Below, piece after piece: positions 42,780-52,472 of a DNA stretch of 64,000 nucleotides. The stretch spans positions 81,559 to 145,558 of the forward strand of contig JAFSRX010000009.1 in the NCBI GenBank assembly GCA_017445905.1, written 5' to 3'. The DNA is from Eubacterium sp. Its GTDB lineage: Bacteria > Bacillota > Clostridia > Oscillospirales > Acutalibacteraceae. The first letter of the stretch is position 1; each line of letters opens with the position of its first letter. A program made the translations under genes and the position numbers. Below the pieces are notes generated by a model. The model had not been told where the DNA came from. It saw only the letters and a program-made list of their open reading frames with translations, and ran no database searches.

Positions 42780-44393
42780 CTACACTTTACTTGCTAATTC
42801 CAAATCATTAAGAAATGACTCGATTTCGGCTTTTCTCAGTTTCATTGAAGCCATATTAACAATAACTCTTGCTGAAATAGGCATTATTTCATCAACAACA
42901 ACAAGTCCGTTTTCTTTCAGTGTTGAGCCTGTTTCAACAATATCAACTATTCCGTCTGCAAGTCCGAGAAGCGGTGCGAGTTCAACGCTTCCTTCGATTT
43001 TAATAACGGTTACATCCATTCCCTTGCTTTCAAAAAATTCCTTTGCAACCTTTGGATATTTTGATGCAATAACCTTTCTTTTATATCCCGAATAGATGTC
43101 ATACCCTTCAGGACATGCAAGAGCAAAGCGGCATTTTCCGATATTCAGATCAATTACTTCATAGAACGACGAGCCATGTTCAACAATAGTATCTTTTCCG
43201 ACTATTCCGATATCACATACACCGTGTTCAACATAGGTTATAACATCGGGCGCCTTTGATAAAACCGCCTCATATTCATCAACAGGAAGAATGAGTCTTC
43301 TTCCCTTATTTTCAAGCTCTTTTGTATTTAAACCCATTGTTTTAAACAGTTTAATTGAGCTTTTTTCAAGTCTTCCTTTTGTAAGGGCAATTCTTAGAGG
43401 TCGCTGAGTGTTGATAGTTTCCCTCATTGCCTGGCATAAATCGGTTACCTCAACTGCAAAGCCTATCGCAGGCGCCGGCAAACCGAACTCACCGAGAAGA
43501 TTATCATATCTTCCGCCCGAAAGAACTGTTAATCCCGACCCCTCTGCATAGCCTCTGAATATAACGCCTGTATAGTAGTTATTCTTTCCGAGAAGAGCAA
43601 GGTCAATCATAATATAATCGCCCAGCCCTTTTTCACAGAGAGCCTCATATATACGTTTTAAGTTCTTTAAAGCGTTTTTTGACTCCTCTTCATCAAAGAG
43701 CTTTTTCGCCTCATCAAGAACTTCCGCTCCACCGAAAAGACTCGGCAGTTTTTTAATTAGTTTAATCTCTTTGCTCTCTTCCAGTTCATCAAGCAAATCT
43801 CCGAGAGCTGAGAAGTTTTTATCTTCAATGAGTTTGACTATATCGGATTTAACACCTGAAGGAGCGCTCATATTCTTTAAAACAGATTTTAAAAACGCCG
43901 CATTGCCTATTTCAATTTTAAAGGAATTGAAATTACATCTTTTAAGGCTTTCAACCGCCATTGAAATAACCTCAACATCAGCATCTTCGCTTCCATCTCC
44001 GATAAGCTCGATACCGCTTTGAGCAACTTCATTAGGTCTTCCGTTTAAATCATTGTTTCTCGTAAAAACATTCTGATTGTAGTAAAGACGAACGGGAAAA
44101 TCCTCTTTTGAGAGCCTTGTTGCAACCATTCGCGCAATGGGCATTGTGTTATCCGCTCTTAAAACAGTTGTTCTTCCCTTTGAATCCGTCATTTTAAACA
44201 TTTCATCGGATTCAACAAGTGAGCTTTCGTTTCTGAAAACGTCGAAAAATTCTATTGATGGAGTAATAACCTTCTTATAGCTATTCTCCTTGAATAAAAC
44301 AGCAAGGATTTTTTCGATATTGCGAATATCGTCGCATTCTTCAAAGAGATAATCCCTGCTTCCCTCAGGAGTTAATCTTGATAATCTTTTCAT
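42780..44393 (-). CDS. hisG: Fusion: HisZ regulatory subunit + HisG (short) ATP phosphoribosyltransferase
   Basis: First and feedback-controlled step of histidine synthesis. Residues 1-325 are a HisRS-like HisZ (LTPEGSRDYLFEE; LRADNTMPIARMVATRLS; SGGRYDNLLGEFG near 294). From about residue 330 a short-form HisG follows (LRIALTKGRL; VEHGVCDIGIVGKD; LGLADGIVDIVETGSTLKEN near 484). The short HisG lacks its own ACT domain and normally needs separate HisZ. The frame is uninterrupted across the joint. ATG 44391-44393 follows GAAAGG by ten bases. 537 residues. It heads the operon, behind a sigma-A promoter and operator. Confidence 0.93.
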   Translation of the reverse strand: MKRLSRLTPEGSRDYLFEECDDIRNIEKILAVLFKENSYKKVITPSIEFFDVFRNESSLVESDEMFKMTDSKGRTTVLRADNTMPIARMVATRLSKEDFPVRLYYNQNVFTRNNDLNGRPNEVAQSGIELIGDGSEDADVEVISMAVESLKRCNFNSFKIEIGNAAFLKSVLKNMSAPSGVKSDIVKLIEDKNFSALGDLLDELEESKEIKLIKKLPSLFGGAEVLDEAKKLFDEEESKNALKNLKRIYEALCEKGLGDYIMIDLALLGKNNYYTGVIFRGYAEGSGLTVLSGGRYDNLLGEFGLPAPAIGFAVEVTDLCQAMRETINTQRPLRIALTKGRLEKSSIKLFKTMGLNTKELENKGRRLILPVDEYEAVLSKAPDVITYVEHGVCDIGIVGKDTIVEHGSSFYEVIDLNIGKCRFALACPEGYDIYSGYKRKVIASKYPKVAKEFFESKGMDVTVIKIEGSVELAPLLGLADGIVDIVETGSTLKENGLVVVDEIMPISARVIVNMASMKLRKAEIESFLNDLELASKV

Positions 44394-44420
44394 AATATAT
44401 ATACCTTTCAGCAATTCACT

Positions 44421-44432
44421 TTAGCGCGCTAA
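44421..44432 (-). promoter_or_regulatory. Candidate HisR-like operator of the his operon
   Basis: TTAGCGCGCTAA is a perfect 12-base palindrome just downstream of the -10 box. A second dyad, GTGCTA-N6-TAGCGC, overlaps the -10 box and shares a half site. It closely matches the site upstream of the NhaC-family gene (7025-7038). Confidence 0.5.
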
Positions 44433-44433
44433 T

Positions 44434-44462
44434 ATGCTAGCACATTAAAGCAACGGTGTCAA
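44434..44462 (-). promoter_or_regulatory. Sigma-A promoter of the his operon
   Basis: TTGACA (44457-44462), 17 bases, TAGCAT (44434-44439). It begins 17 bases after the polC stop. No T-box or leader peptide is visible in the short leader. Confidence 0.8.
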
Positions 44463-44478
44463 TATATATTTTTAATAA

Positions 44479-47400
44479 TTAAAATAGTGAAATCTGGCGT
44501 GTTTCGGGCAAATCGCCGAGAGCGCCCGCATTTCTGAGCGCATCAACAACCGATTTACCTACCCCGGGCTCGGCTGCAAGGTCATCGGAAGCAACAAAGC
44601 CCTGTGGATTTCTTTCAACAGCATCGGCTATTGAACGCGCCGCAGTTTCGCCTATTCCGTCTATTGCAGAAAACGGAAGTCTTATTTTTCCGTCTTCAAT
44701 TTTATAAATTCTCCAGTCGGATTTATGCAAATCAACGCTTAGGAATTCAAAGCCTCTTGCAAGCATTTCAATAACTATCTGAAGAACAACATACTGCGCT
44801 TCCTCTTTAGCCGTTGCGTCATTGCCCTTGAGCTTTATTTCCTGCATTTTCTTTTTAACCGCTGCTTTGCCCTGAACGGCTGCAACAGCATCAATAGCAT
44901 CACCACGTACGGTAAAAAATGCTGAATAGAACTGCAAGGGATAATAAATCTTATACCAAGCTATTCTGAGCGCCGCAATAACATATGCCGCCGCGTGAGC
45001 CTTCGGGAACATATACTTGATTTTATAGCAGGAGTCAATGTACCACTGCTCAACTCCAACCTTTTTCATCTTATCCTCATAAGGAGGAAGCATTTTCATT
45101 GCCTTTCCCTTACGGGTTAGCTCCATAATTGTAAAGCAATCCTTGTTAGAAAGCGGTGATTTCTCACCTGTTCTCTTTTCATATGCGTTACAAACGTGGA
45201 TAAGATGGGTCATAATATCATCACGACATCCGATTACATCAGAAATTGTGCAGGTTCCGTTTTGAATAAGCTCCTGCGCATTACCGAGCCATACATCAGT
45301 TCCGTGTGAAAGTCCTGAAATCTGAAGCAAATCGGCAAAGGTTTTCGGCTGAGCTTCCGTTAGCATTCCGATAACGAACGGAGTTCCCATTTCGGGAATT
45401 GCAAGCGTTCCTGTAGGACAGTCGATATCCTCAGGACTTACTCCGATTGGCTCGGTTGAGGTTATCAGCTTATATAAATTCTTATCGGATAAATCAACCT
45501 CCATAACCGGAATTCCTGTTAAGTCCTCTAGATATTTATAGAGCGTTGGATTATCGTGACCGAGCTCATCAAGCTTTAAAAGAGTATCGTGAAGTGAGTT
45601 TTTAAAGTCGAAGTGAGTTGTATATGTTCCTTTTTTCTCATCGTTTGAGGGATACTGAATAGGAGTGAAATCCTCAACAGTATATTTATCGGGAACAACA
45701 ACCATTCCGCCGGGGTGCTGACCCGTTGTTCTCTTAATTCCCGTGCAGCCTTTTGTAAGTCTGTCTATCTCCGCCCTCGGAGTTACTGCAAGGAGTCCTC
45801 TCTCTTCAAGATATTTGCAGACATATCCGTATGCTGTTTTATCAGCAACGGTTGCCATTGTTCCCGCTTTAAAGACATATTCCTTTCCGAAAAGCTCTTC
45901 GGTAAAGCGGTGAGAACGTGACTGATATTCACCCGAGAAGTTAAGGTCGATATCAGGAGCCTTGTCCCCTTCAAATCCGAGGAAGGTTTCAAACGGTATT
46001 TCATGTCCGTCGCGCTTCATAGGTTCTCCGCATTCAGGACAGTTTTTAGCGGGCAAATCAAAGCCTGAGCCATATTCACCGTTTAAGAAGAACTCGCTGT
46101 GTTTACACTTTTTGCAATAGTAGTGAGGAGCGAGGGGATTAACCTCGGATATTCCTCCGAAGTGAGCAGCAAGTGAGGAACCGACAGAGCCTCTTGACCC
46201 AACAAGATAGCCGTTTCTCTCACTCTCTTCAACAAGGCGCTTTGCAATAACATATAAAACGCCGTAACCGTTTGAAATAATTGAATTAAGTTCTCTTTCA
46301 AGTCGCTTTGCAACATATTCGGGAACGGGGTCGCCGTATAAATCCTTAGCCATACTCCAGCATTTTTCGGTAAGCTCCTCGTCTGCTCCCTCAATGCTTG
46401 GCTGGAAAGTTCCGGGAGGAATCGGCGGGATATCATCCTGAATCATATCGGCAATCTTATTCGGATTATCGATAACAAATTCCTCTGCTCTCTCCCCTGC
46501 CCATGCAAAGTCGCTGAGCATTTCTTCGGTTGTTTTGAAATAGAGGGGAGCCTGCTTATCAGCATCATCAAAACCCTTTGATGCCATTATGATTGCTCTA
46601 AACTGAGCGTCCTTTTCATCAAGGAAATGAACGTCGCCCGTTGCAACAACCATTTTGCCCTGCTTGTCCGCTATTTCAACTATTCTTTTATTAATAGAGA
46701 TAAGGTCTTCTTCGCTGTTAATATGAGCATACATTTCCTTATCGCTTCTTATCATAAACGCATTATTTCCGTTTGGCTGAATCTCAAGATAGTCATAGAA
46801 GGAGGCAATTCTTTCAATTTCCTCTTGACTTTCGCCTCTGATAATAGCCTGATAAACCTCGCCCTGCTCACAAGCTGAGCCGATAATAATTTCGTCCCTC
46901 TTCTGAGCAAGAAGTGATTTTGGAATAATCGGACGGGCATTCGTAAAGGTTTTAACATTGGAATGAGAAATCAATTCATAGAGATTTTTTCTTCCGTATT
47001 TTCTCTCTTCCTTCGGAATGCTCTCATCAAACGAGGTATCCTCTTTAACAAGGAGAATTATGTGATGGCGGCGATACTGGGAGCGCTTTAAGGTCATAAA
47101 ATCGGGATAGAGTTCATCATCAACGATATATCCCTCCATACCTAAAATGAGCTTAATGCCGTTTGCTTTTGCTGCGCCATATGCCTCGGGGAGCGCCTGA
47201 ACAACGCCGTGGTCGGTTACGGCAATTGCTTTATGACCCCATTTTGCTGCACGGTTAACAAGCTCTTTTGGAGCATTAATTGCATCCATTTCAGATAAAG
47301 AAGTATGTAAATGAAGCTCAACTCTTTTTCTCTCAGCATCGTCTGTTTTTTCGCTCTTTTCAACCCTTTCAATGCTTCTTGGTAGAAGAACATATTCGTT

Positions 47401-48282
47401 ATTGAATTTATCAAACTGATAAGCGCCTGAAACAATAACCGTTTTCGCGCCCTGGAGCGCTTTTTCAGTATGCTCAACATCACTGCTCTTCTCAAATATC
47501 TTAACCGACATTGAAGAGGTATAGTCAGATATATCAAAAGTGAGTATTTTTGAATATCCCCTCTTCGTTTCCCTTGTTTCAAGATTAAGTATATCGCCCC
47601 AGATTGTTATCAGGTCATCCTCAGTTGTTATATCCTTAATCGGCGTGGGAAGTGTTCTTATAGAGCTGCCGTAGATAACTTTTCTTGTATCGTCATAAAG
47701 AGGGGTATTTCCAAGAAGAGTATGAACAACATTCTTCTTTTCTTCCTCTTTTTGCTTCTTTTCTTTTTCTTCCCTTGCGGCAACTGCTTCGCGAACAGCC
47801 TTTTCCATATCAAAGCTTTCAACTTCCATAAACGAAACATCAATATCAACATCGAATTGATTATAAATCAGCTTTGAAATCTCGGTATCAACCTTCTGTG
47901 CTTCAAGGAGCTCTTTACCGCCTTTTTTCAGGCAGAGGGTTAAGGTATTATCCTCCATTTCAGCATCAACGCCTTCAAAAAATCCGTTAACAACGGGCAT
48001 TGTTTGTCTTATCGGAGAAATAATCTTTTCAATATTTTCTATTTCAAAAAGGCTTTTCGGATATTTCATCAATATCAAAACCTTTTTTAAATTCATTTTA
48101 TCACAGAGTGATTTCTGAGTTCTTTCAATCAAGGAATAATCAAGCACAGTATCATTTGTTAAATCAATTTCCATGCTTCTGTCTTCCCTGAAAACTCTCA
48201 TGCCCAAAATTCTTGCATATGCAATAGAGGGCAAATCGCTCTCATTTATGTAGTTTGAAAAATAGTTATAAAATTCAGTCAT
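44479..48282 (-). CDS. polC: DNA polymerase III alpha subunit PolC lacking the exonuclease domain
   Basis: Replicative DNA polymerase, 1267 residues. An N-terminal domain and OB fold (about 220-300) precede the PHP domain (from about 320: RVELHLHT, VTDHGVV, GMEGYIV, RRHHIILLV, GSACEQGE, GDVHF). In typical PolC (about 1440 residues) a DnaQ-like 3'-5' exonuclease of about 170 residues interrupts PHP after the EGY-VDD stretch. Here DDELYPDFMTLKRSQYRRHH passes straight to the rest of PHP and no DxE exonuclease motifs exist. Zinc cysteines (CKKC, CPEC, 723-751), catalytic APDIDLNFSGEYQ (near 776) and LLKLDELGHDNPT (near 901) are intact. Its ATG overlaps the ispG stop (TAATG). Confidence 0.95.
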   Translation of the reverse strand: MTEFYNYFSNYINESDLPSIAYARILGMRVFREDRSMEIDLTNDTVLDYSLIERTQKSLCDKMNLKKVLILMKYPKSLFEIENIEKIISPIRQTMPVVNGFFEGVDAEMEDNTLTLCLKKGGKELLEAQKVDTEISKLIYNQFDVDIDVSFMEVESFDMEKAVREAVAAREEKEKKQKEEEKKNVVHTLLGNTPLYDDTRKVIYGSSIRTLPTPIKDITTEDDLITIWGDILNLETRETKRGYSKILTFDISDYTSSMSVKIFEKSSDVEHTEKALQGAKTVIVSGAYQFDKFNNEYVLLPRSIERVEKSEKTDDAERKRVELHLHTSLSEMDAINAPKELVNRAAKWGHKAIAVTDHGVVQALPEAYGAAKANGIKLILGMEGYIVDDELYPDFMTLKRSQYRRHHIILLVKEDTSFDESIPKEERKYGRKNLYELISHSNVKTFTNARPIIPKSLLAQKRDEIIIGSACEQGEVYQAIIRGESQEEIERIASFYDYLEIQPNGNNAFMIRSDKEMYAHINSEEDLISINKRIVEIADKQGKMVVATGDVHFLDEKDAQFRAIIMASKGFDDADKQAPLYFKTTEEMLSDFAWAGERAEEFVIDNPNKIADMIQDDIPPIPPGTFQPSIEGADEELTEKCWSMAKDLYGDPVPEYVAKRLERELNSIISNGYGVLYVIAKRLVEESERNGYLVGSRGSVGSSLAAHFGGISEVNPLAPHYYCKKCKHSEFFLNGEYGSGFDLPAKNCPECGEPMKRDGHEIPFETFLGFEGDKAPDIDLNFSGEYQSRSHRFTEELFGKEYVFKAGTMATVADKTAYGYVCKYLEERGLLAVTPRAEIDRLTKGCTGIKRTTGQHPGGMVVVPDKYTVEDFTPIQYPSNDEKKGTYTTHFDFKNSLHDTLLKLDELGHDNPTLYKYLEDLTGIPVMEVDLSDKNLYKLITSTEPIGVSPEDIDCPTGTLAIPEMGTPFVIGMLTEAQPKTFADLLQISGLSHGTDVWLGNAQELIQNGTCTISDVIGCRDDIMTHLIHVCNAYEKRTGEKSPLSNKDCFTIMELTRKGKAMKMLPPYEDKMKKVGVEQWYIDSCYKIKYMFPKAHAAAYVIAALRIAWYKIYYPLQFYSAFFTVRGDAIDAVAAVQGKAAVKKKMQEIKLKGNDATAKEEAQYVVLQIVIEMLARGFEFLSVDLHKSDWRIYKIEDGKIRLPFSAIDGIGETAARSIADAVERNPQGFVASDDLAAEPGVGKSVVDALRNAGALGDLPETRQISLF

Positions 48283-49328
48283 TATAGCTTTTCAATTTCC
48301 TTCATTAATTCATCAAGTAAGTTTTCTTCATCAACTTTTCTGAGGATTTCGCCCTTTTTGAAAATCAGACCGCAACCGTCGCCGCCTGCAATTCCAATAT
48401 CAGCTTCCTTTGCTTCACCGGGACCGTTAACGACGCAGCCCATAACTGCAACCTTTATCGGCTTTTTGCAGTCCTTAAGTTTATCTTCAACCTGATTGGC
48501 AAGGGATACCAAGTCAATCTTTGTTCTTCCGCAGGTCGGACATGAAATAAGATACGGACAGTCGGTTTTAAGCCCGAGCGCCTTTAATATATCAAATGCT
48601 GCATAAACCTCTTTAACAGGGTTGTCCGTCAGGCTTACTCTGATTGTGTCACCAATGCCATGGGCAAGAAGCGAGCCTATGCCTATTGAGGATTTAATAA
48701 TGCCCATTCGCTCTGTTCCCGCTTCGGTTACGCCGAGGTGCAGAGGATAAATGCTTTTTTGGGCAGCAAGCTCATATGCCTTAATCATAGTTTGAACGTT
48801 TGAAGATTTAATCGAGATAACAATATCGTCGAAATCAAATTTTTCAAGAAGTGAAGCGTGAAACATAGCGCTTTCAACCATTGCTTCGGGAGTAGGAGAG
48901 CCGTATTTTGCAAGTATTTCTTTTTCAAGAGAGCCTGAGTTTACGCCAATACGAATCGGTATCTGCTTTTGATTGCAGATATCTGCAACCGCCTTGACCC
49001 TGCTTTCATCGCCGATATTACCGGGGTTAATTCTTATTTTATCAATTCCCCTTTCGGCTGCGCCGAGAGCAAGACGATAATCGAAATGTATATCGGCAAC
49101 AAGAGGAACTGAAACAGCTTTTTTTATCGGCTCAACTAAATTAAGCGCTTTTTCATTGGGTATTGCAAAACGAATAACATCGCAGCCAGCCTTTTCAAGC
49201 TCAACAGCCTGTTTAACGCTACCTTCAATATTTTCCGCAGGGATATTGAGCATACTCTGAACAAGTATTCTCGAATCACCGCCAAGATATGTGTTACCAA
49301 GTTTTATTCTTTTACTTTTTCTTTCCAT
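48282..49328 (-). CDS. ispG: HMBPP synthase (flavodoxin/ferredoxin-dependent)
   Basis: Sixth MEP-pathway enzyme, a 4Fe-4S protein. VQSMLNIPAENIEGSVKQ and FAIPNEKALN open the TIM barrel; SCPTCGRTKIDLV (near 258) and VMGCVVNGPGEA (near 295) hold the cluster cysteines. 348 residues. AGGTAAG lies before the ATG. Confidence 0.95.
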   Translation of the reverse strand: MERKSKRIKLGNTYLGGDSRILVQSMLNIPAENIEGSVKQAVELEKAGCDVIRFAIPNEKALNLVEPIKKAVSVPLVADIHFDYRLALGAAERGIDKIRINPGNIGDESRVKAVADICNQKQIPIRIGVNSGSLEKEILAKYGSPTPEAMVESAMFHASLLEKFDFDDIVISIKSSNVQTMIKAYELAAQKSIYPLHLGVTEAGTERMGIIKSSIGIGSLLAHGIGDTIRVSLTDNPVKEVYAAFDILKALGLKTDCPYLISCPTCGRTKIDLVSLANQVEDKLKDCKKPIKVAVMGCVVNGPGEAKEADIGIAGGDGCGLIFKKGEILRKVDEENLLDELMKEIEKL

Positions 49329-49344
49329 AGCTTACCTCGTTATA

Positions 49345-49391
49345 CAATAGCCGTGCGCAGCACCCAAAATTTGTAACTCGTAATTCGTAAT
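49345..49391. repeat. Partial modular repeat (right half)
   Basis: AATAGCCGTGCGCAGCACCC (core right half, cf. 54127) followed by CGTAATT/CGTAACT heptamers running up to the rseP stop. Confidence 0.55.
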
Positions 49392-50426
49392 TTATACAAG
49401 TTTGCTAATATCAGAAAACGTTATTACTGCCATCAGTCCCAAAAGCAGTGCAAGACCTATTGCATTAATCACCCATTCCCATTTTGACGGGAGTTTTTTT
49501 CTGAATATTCCTTCAAAAATCAAAAGGAAAAGTCTCCAGCCATCAAGGGCTGGAATCGGGAAGAGATTGAACAGACCGACATTGATTGTCAGCAGCGCCA
49601 TAATTCTAAACATTGAAATACTGCTTGTTTTAACAGCTGTTGAAACAACGCTTACCGCGCCGACAGGTCCGCTTAAATCGGATACTCCATAGCGCCCTGC
49701 AATTAAGTCGTGAACAGAAAGGAAAACCATTCTTGCAAAAGACATAAACTGCATTGCAGTTTCTTTAATAACGCTCGAAAAAGTCTTTTTAACTCCGAGT
49801 ATCCAGAAATCCATCTGAATATACTTCTTACCCTCGTATTCCTCCATATCAAATTCGGCAGTTACTTTCTTTTCCTTGCCGTCTCTGATAATAACCATAT
49901 CAAGAGTATTGTCCTCGCTTCTCGTTAAGCCGGTTGTTACATCGGTTGAGGTAAAAACTCTCATACCGTCGATTGATTTAATTGTGTCGCCCGCCATAAG
50001 AGTCTGGGAGCTTTTTGCGTTTTCATCAAATCTTGCAATAGTTGTTGTTCCAACAAGATTCTGGGAACAAACAATTATTCCGACAATAATAAATCCCAGC
50101 AGAAGATTCATTAACGCTCCCGCAACAACAACGAATATTCTTTGAATAACCTTTTTATTTGAAAAGGCGTGTTCATCATCGCTGTCTTCATCTTCGCCTT
50201 CCATAGCGCAGTAGCCGCCGAAAAGAATCCATCTGAGCGAATATGTTGTTTCTCCTTTTTTAAACTGAAAAACCTTCGGTCCCATTCCGATTGAAAACTC
50301 ATTAACCCTGATTTTCATCAGTCTGGCAGCAATAAAATGTCCGCCCTCATGAACAATAATAATCAGTTCAAAAAAAAGAATTGCAATTATAACGGGATAA
50401 ACCGTATTCCAAATATTACTTAACAA
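49392..50426 (-). CDS. rseP: RIP (site-2) zinc metalloprotease RseP/RasP
   Basis: Cleaves membrane-embedded substrates such as anti-sigma factors and signal-peptide remnants. IIVHEGGHFIAA (near 24-35) is the zinc HExxH motif in the first helix, a PDZ domain follows (about 125-190), and LFNLFPIPALDGWR (near 292) gives the LDG motif. 344 residues. The start is a TTG eight bases after GGAG, overlapping the dxr stop, which indicates coupling. Confidence 0.93.
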   Translation of the reverse strand: MLSNIWNTVYPVIIAILFFELIIIVHEGGHFIAARLMKIRVNEFSIGMGPKVFQFKKGETTYSLRWILFGGYCAMEGEDEDSDDEHAFSNKKVIQRIFVVVAGALMNLLLGFIIVGIIVCSQNLVGTTTIARFDENAKSSQTLMAGDTIKSIDGMRVFTSTDVTTGLTRSEDNTLDMVIIRDGKEKKVTAEFDMEEYEGKKYIQMDFWILGVKKTFSSVIKETAMQFMSFARMVFLSVHDLIAGRYGVSDLSGPVGAVSVVSTAVKTSSISMFRIMALLTINVGLFNLFPIPALDGWRLFLLIFEGIFRKKLPSKWEWVINAIGLALLLGLMAVITFSDISKLV

Positions 50427-51571
50427 CCAACCGTCTCCAAAACATAATTTCTTGCCAATCTGTCTGCCTCAAGAACATCATCAAGAGTAAAATCATTAAT
50501 ATCCTTAGCATTCTTCATAGCTTCATTATTAAGATATGCAATATCACTGAATTTAATTTTACCTTCAAGAAATAAACGATTGCTAACTTCGTTAGCGCCG
50601 TTTGCAGCAGCAGGATGCAGTCCGCCGAGTTCTATTGCATCTTTACATACATTAATGCACTTAAAGGTTTTATAATCGGGCTCAAAAAATGTCAGTTTTC
50701 CATAGTCGGAAAGCTTTAGTTCTTTTACAGGGCTCGGCTTTCTTTCAGGATATGTTAACGCATACTGAATGGGTATTCTCATATCGGGAACACCGAGCTG
50801 AGCTATCATCGAATTATCCTGATAAACAATTGCTGAATGAAGAACACTTTCTCTGTGGATAACAATTTCAATATCCTCATTCTTCATATCAAAAAGCCAT
50901 TTTGCTTCAATAAATTCAAGACCCTTGTTCATCATTGTAGCGCTGTCGATTGTGATTTTTGCACCCATATCCCAGTTAGGATGCTTTAAAGCATCGGCAG
51001 CGGTTACGTTTTCAAGTTCAGAAAGCTTCTTCCCGAAGAAAGGTCCGCCTGAAGCGGTAAGAATTATTTTTTTAATCGCCTTATCATTCGGGCATCCCTG
51101 AAGCGCCTGAAAAATCGCTGAATGCTCGCTATCTACAGGAAGAATTGCAACGCCCATTTCTTTTGCAAGATTTGTTACAAGATGACCGCCTGCAACAAGT
51201 GTTTCTTTATTGGCAAGGGCAATAGTTTTCTTTGCCTTAATAGCTTCAAGAGTGGGCTGAAGTCCTACCATTCCGACAACGGAATTTAAAACTGTGTCTG
51301 CGCCGTCATAGGTTGCGCACTGAATAAGTCCTTCCATACCGCTGACAACTTTTGTATTTGTATCTGAAATTCTTGTTTTAAGCTCCTTTGCGGAGTCTTC
51401 ATTCATAAGACATACAAGTTCGGGTTTGAACTCTCTTACCTGGTTTTCAATAACATCAACCTTTGAATTTGCAGTAAGACATTTAACGCTGTATCCGTGC
51501 ATTCTGCAAACGTCAAGCGACTGAGTTCCTATTGAGCCTGTTGAACCTAAAAGTGAAATATTCTTTGTCAT
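50420..51571 (-). CDS. dxr: 1-deoxy-D-xylulose 5-phosphate reductoisomerase
   Basis: Second, committed MEP-pathway step, NADPH- and metal-dependent. LLGSTGSIGTQSLDV (near 6-20) binds NADPH, LPVDSEHSAIFQ (near 143) carries catalytic Asp and Glu, and NKGLEFIEAKWLF is the flexible-loop region. 383 residues. It lies 16 bases after cdsA. Confidence 0.97.
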   Translation of the reverse strand: MTKNISLLGSTGSIGTQSLDVCRMHGYSVKCLTANSKVDVIENQVREFKPELVCLMNEDSAKELKTRISDTNTKVVSGMEGLIQCATYDGADTVLNSVVGMVGLQPTLEAIKAKKTIALANKETLVAGGHLVTNLAKEMGVAILPVDSEHSAIFQALQGCPNDKAIKKIILTASGGPFFGKKLSELENVTAADALKHPNWDMGAKITIDSATMMNKGLEFIEAKWLFDMKNEDIEIVIHRESVLHSAIVYQDNSMIAQLGVPDMRIPIQYALTYPERKPSPVKELKLSDYGKLTFFEPDYKTFKCINVCKDAIELGGLHPAAANGANEVSNRLFLEGKIKFSDIAYLNNEAMKNAKDINDFTLDDVLEADRLARNYVLETVGC

Positions 51572-51586
51572 ATCATTTTCCTATTA

Positions 51587-52453
51587 TCAAACGATGAAAG
51601 TTGCAACACAATAAACAAGCGGCAGTGTGAAAAGAGAAGAATCGAATCTATCCATAACCCCGCCGTGACCGGGGAATATTTTTCCGAAATCCTTAACGCC
51701 GAAATTTCTTTTAAGAACGGAAGCAGTTAAATCGCCCATCATTCCCATAAACGAAATAAACGGAGCGCAAATCATTAAAACGCTTGCCTGTGTTCTTGTT
51801 AATTCAAACAGAGCAAATTTATTATATAAAACGATTGCAACGGCATTTAATATTATTGAAAAAATAATTCCGCAGGCTGCGCCTTCAACTGTTTTTTTAG
51901 GCGAAATATTCGGACTCATTTTTGTTTTCCCAAATGCCATACCGCCGAGTTGAGCACCCGTATCTGTTGCAAGAGCACAGATAAGAGCATAAAATATTAA
52001 ATAAACTCCAATCTGATCGCCATAGCCTGCTTTATCTCTTAGAATTCCGAAGATTGAAAATCCCATCGGAACAACTATTGAAGCAACAATAGCCATTGCA
52101 ACATCTTCAAACTTTGTATGAGCATAATCCTTTAGCATTGCAAGAAAATAAATAAGAATTATTGCAATAAGCCAAACCATGAGCGGAACAAAGTTAGTTA
52201 CTCTGTACCATACCTTATGTTCAACAATCGGCTCAAGAATGCTTGCACTTGATAAATAAGGCAAGCAAAATGCGACAACTGTTCCAAATATTTGAATAAA
52301 TTTATTGCTGATTTTTGCACATTTCATTATTTCATTTGCGGCAATCGCTGAGAAAACTGAAATAACAATAATAAAAATAGGCGTATATATTTGCCAAACA
52401 ACAACTGCAAGGAGTGTTAATAACACTGCTGCTGTTATAACTCTTTGTTTCAT
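51587..52453 (-). CDS. cdsA: Phosphatidate cytidylyltransferase
   Basis: Makes CDP-diacylglycerol in the membrane. About eight hydrophobic segments; the C-terminal signature SVLKRNFGVKDFGKIFPGHG followed by GVMDRFDS is the CTP-transferase motif. 288 residues. AAGGAG lies nine bases before the ATG. Confidence 0.95.
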   Translation of the reverse strand: MKQRVITAAVLLTLLAVVVWQIYTPIFIIVISVFSAIAANEIMKCAKISNKFIQIFGTVVAFCLPYLSSASILEPIVEHKVWYRVTNFVPLMVWLIAIILIYFLAMLKDYAHTKFEDVAMAIVASIVVPMGFSIFGILRDKAGYGDQIGVYLIFYALICALATDTGAQLGGMAFGKTKMSPNISPKKTVEGAACGIIFSIILNAVAIVLYNKFALFELTRTQASVLMICAPFISFMGMMGDLTASVLKRNFGVKDFGKIFPGHGGVMDRFDSSLFTLPLVYCVATFIV

Positions 52454-52472
52454 AGTGTAATCTCCTTCGTCA

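Noticed and set aside
42482-43095. Open frames on the plus strand opposite hisD and hisG
   Set aside because: Both are antisense to well-supported his genes, with low-complexity Phe/Ser text and no Shine-Dalgarno.
44394-44478. T-box or his leader peptide ahead of the his operon
   Set aside because: The leader is under 50 bases, with no T-box sequence, no His codon run and no terminator.
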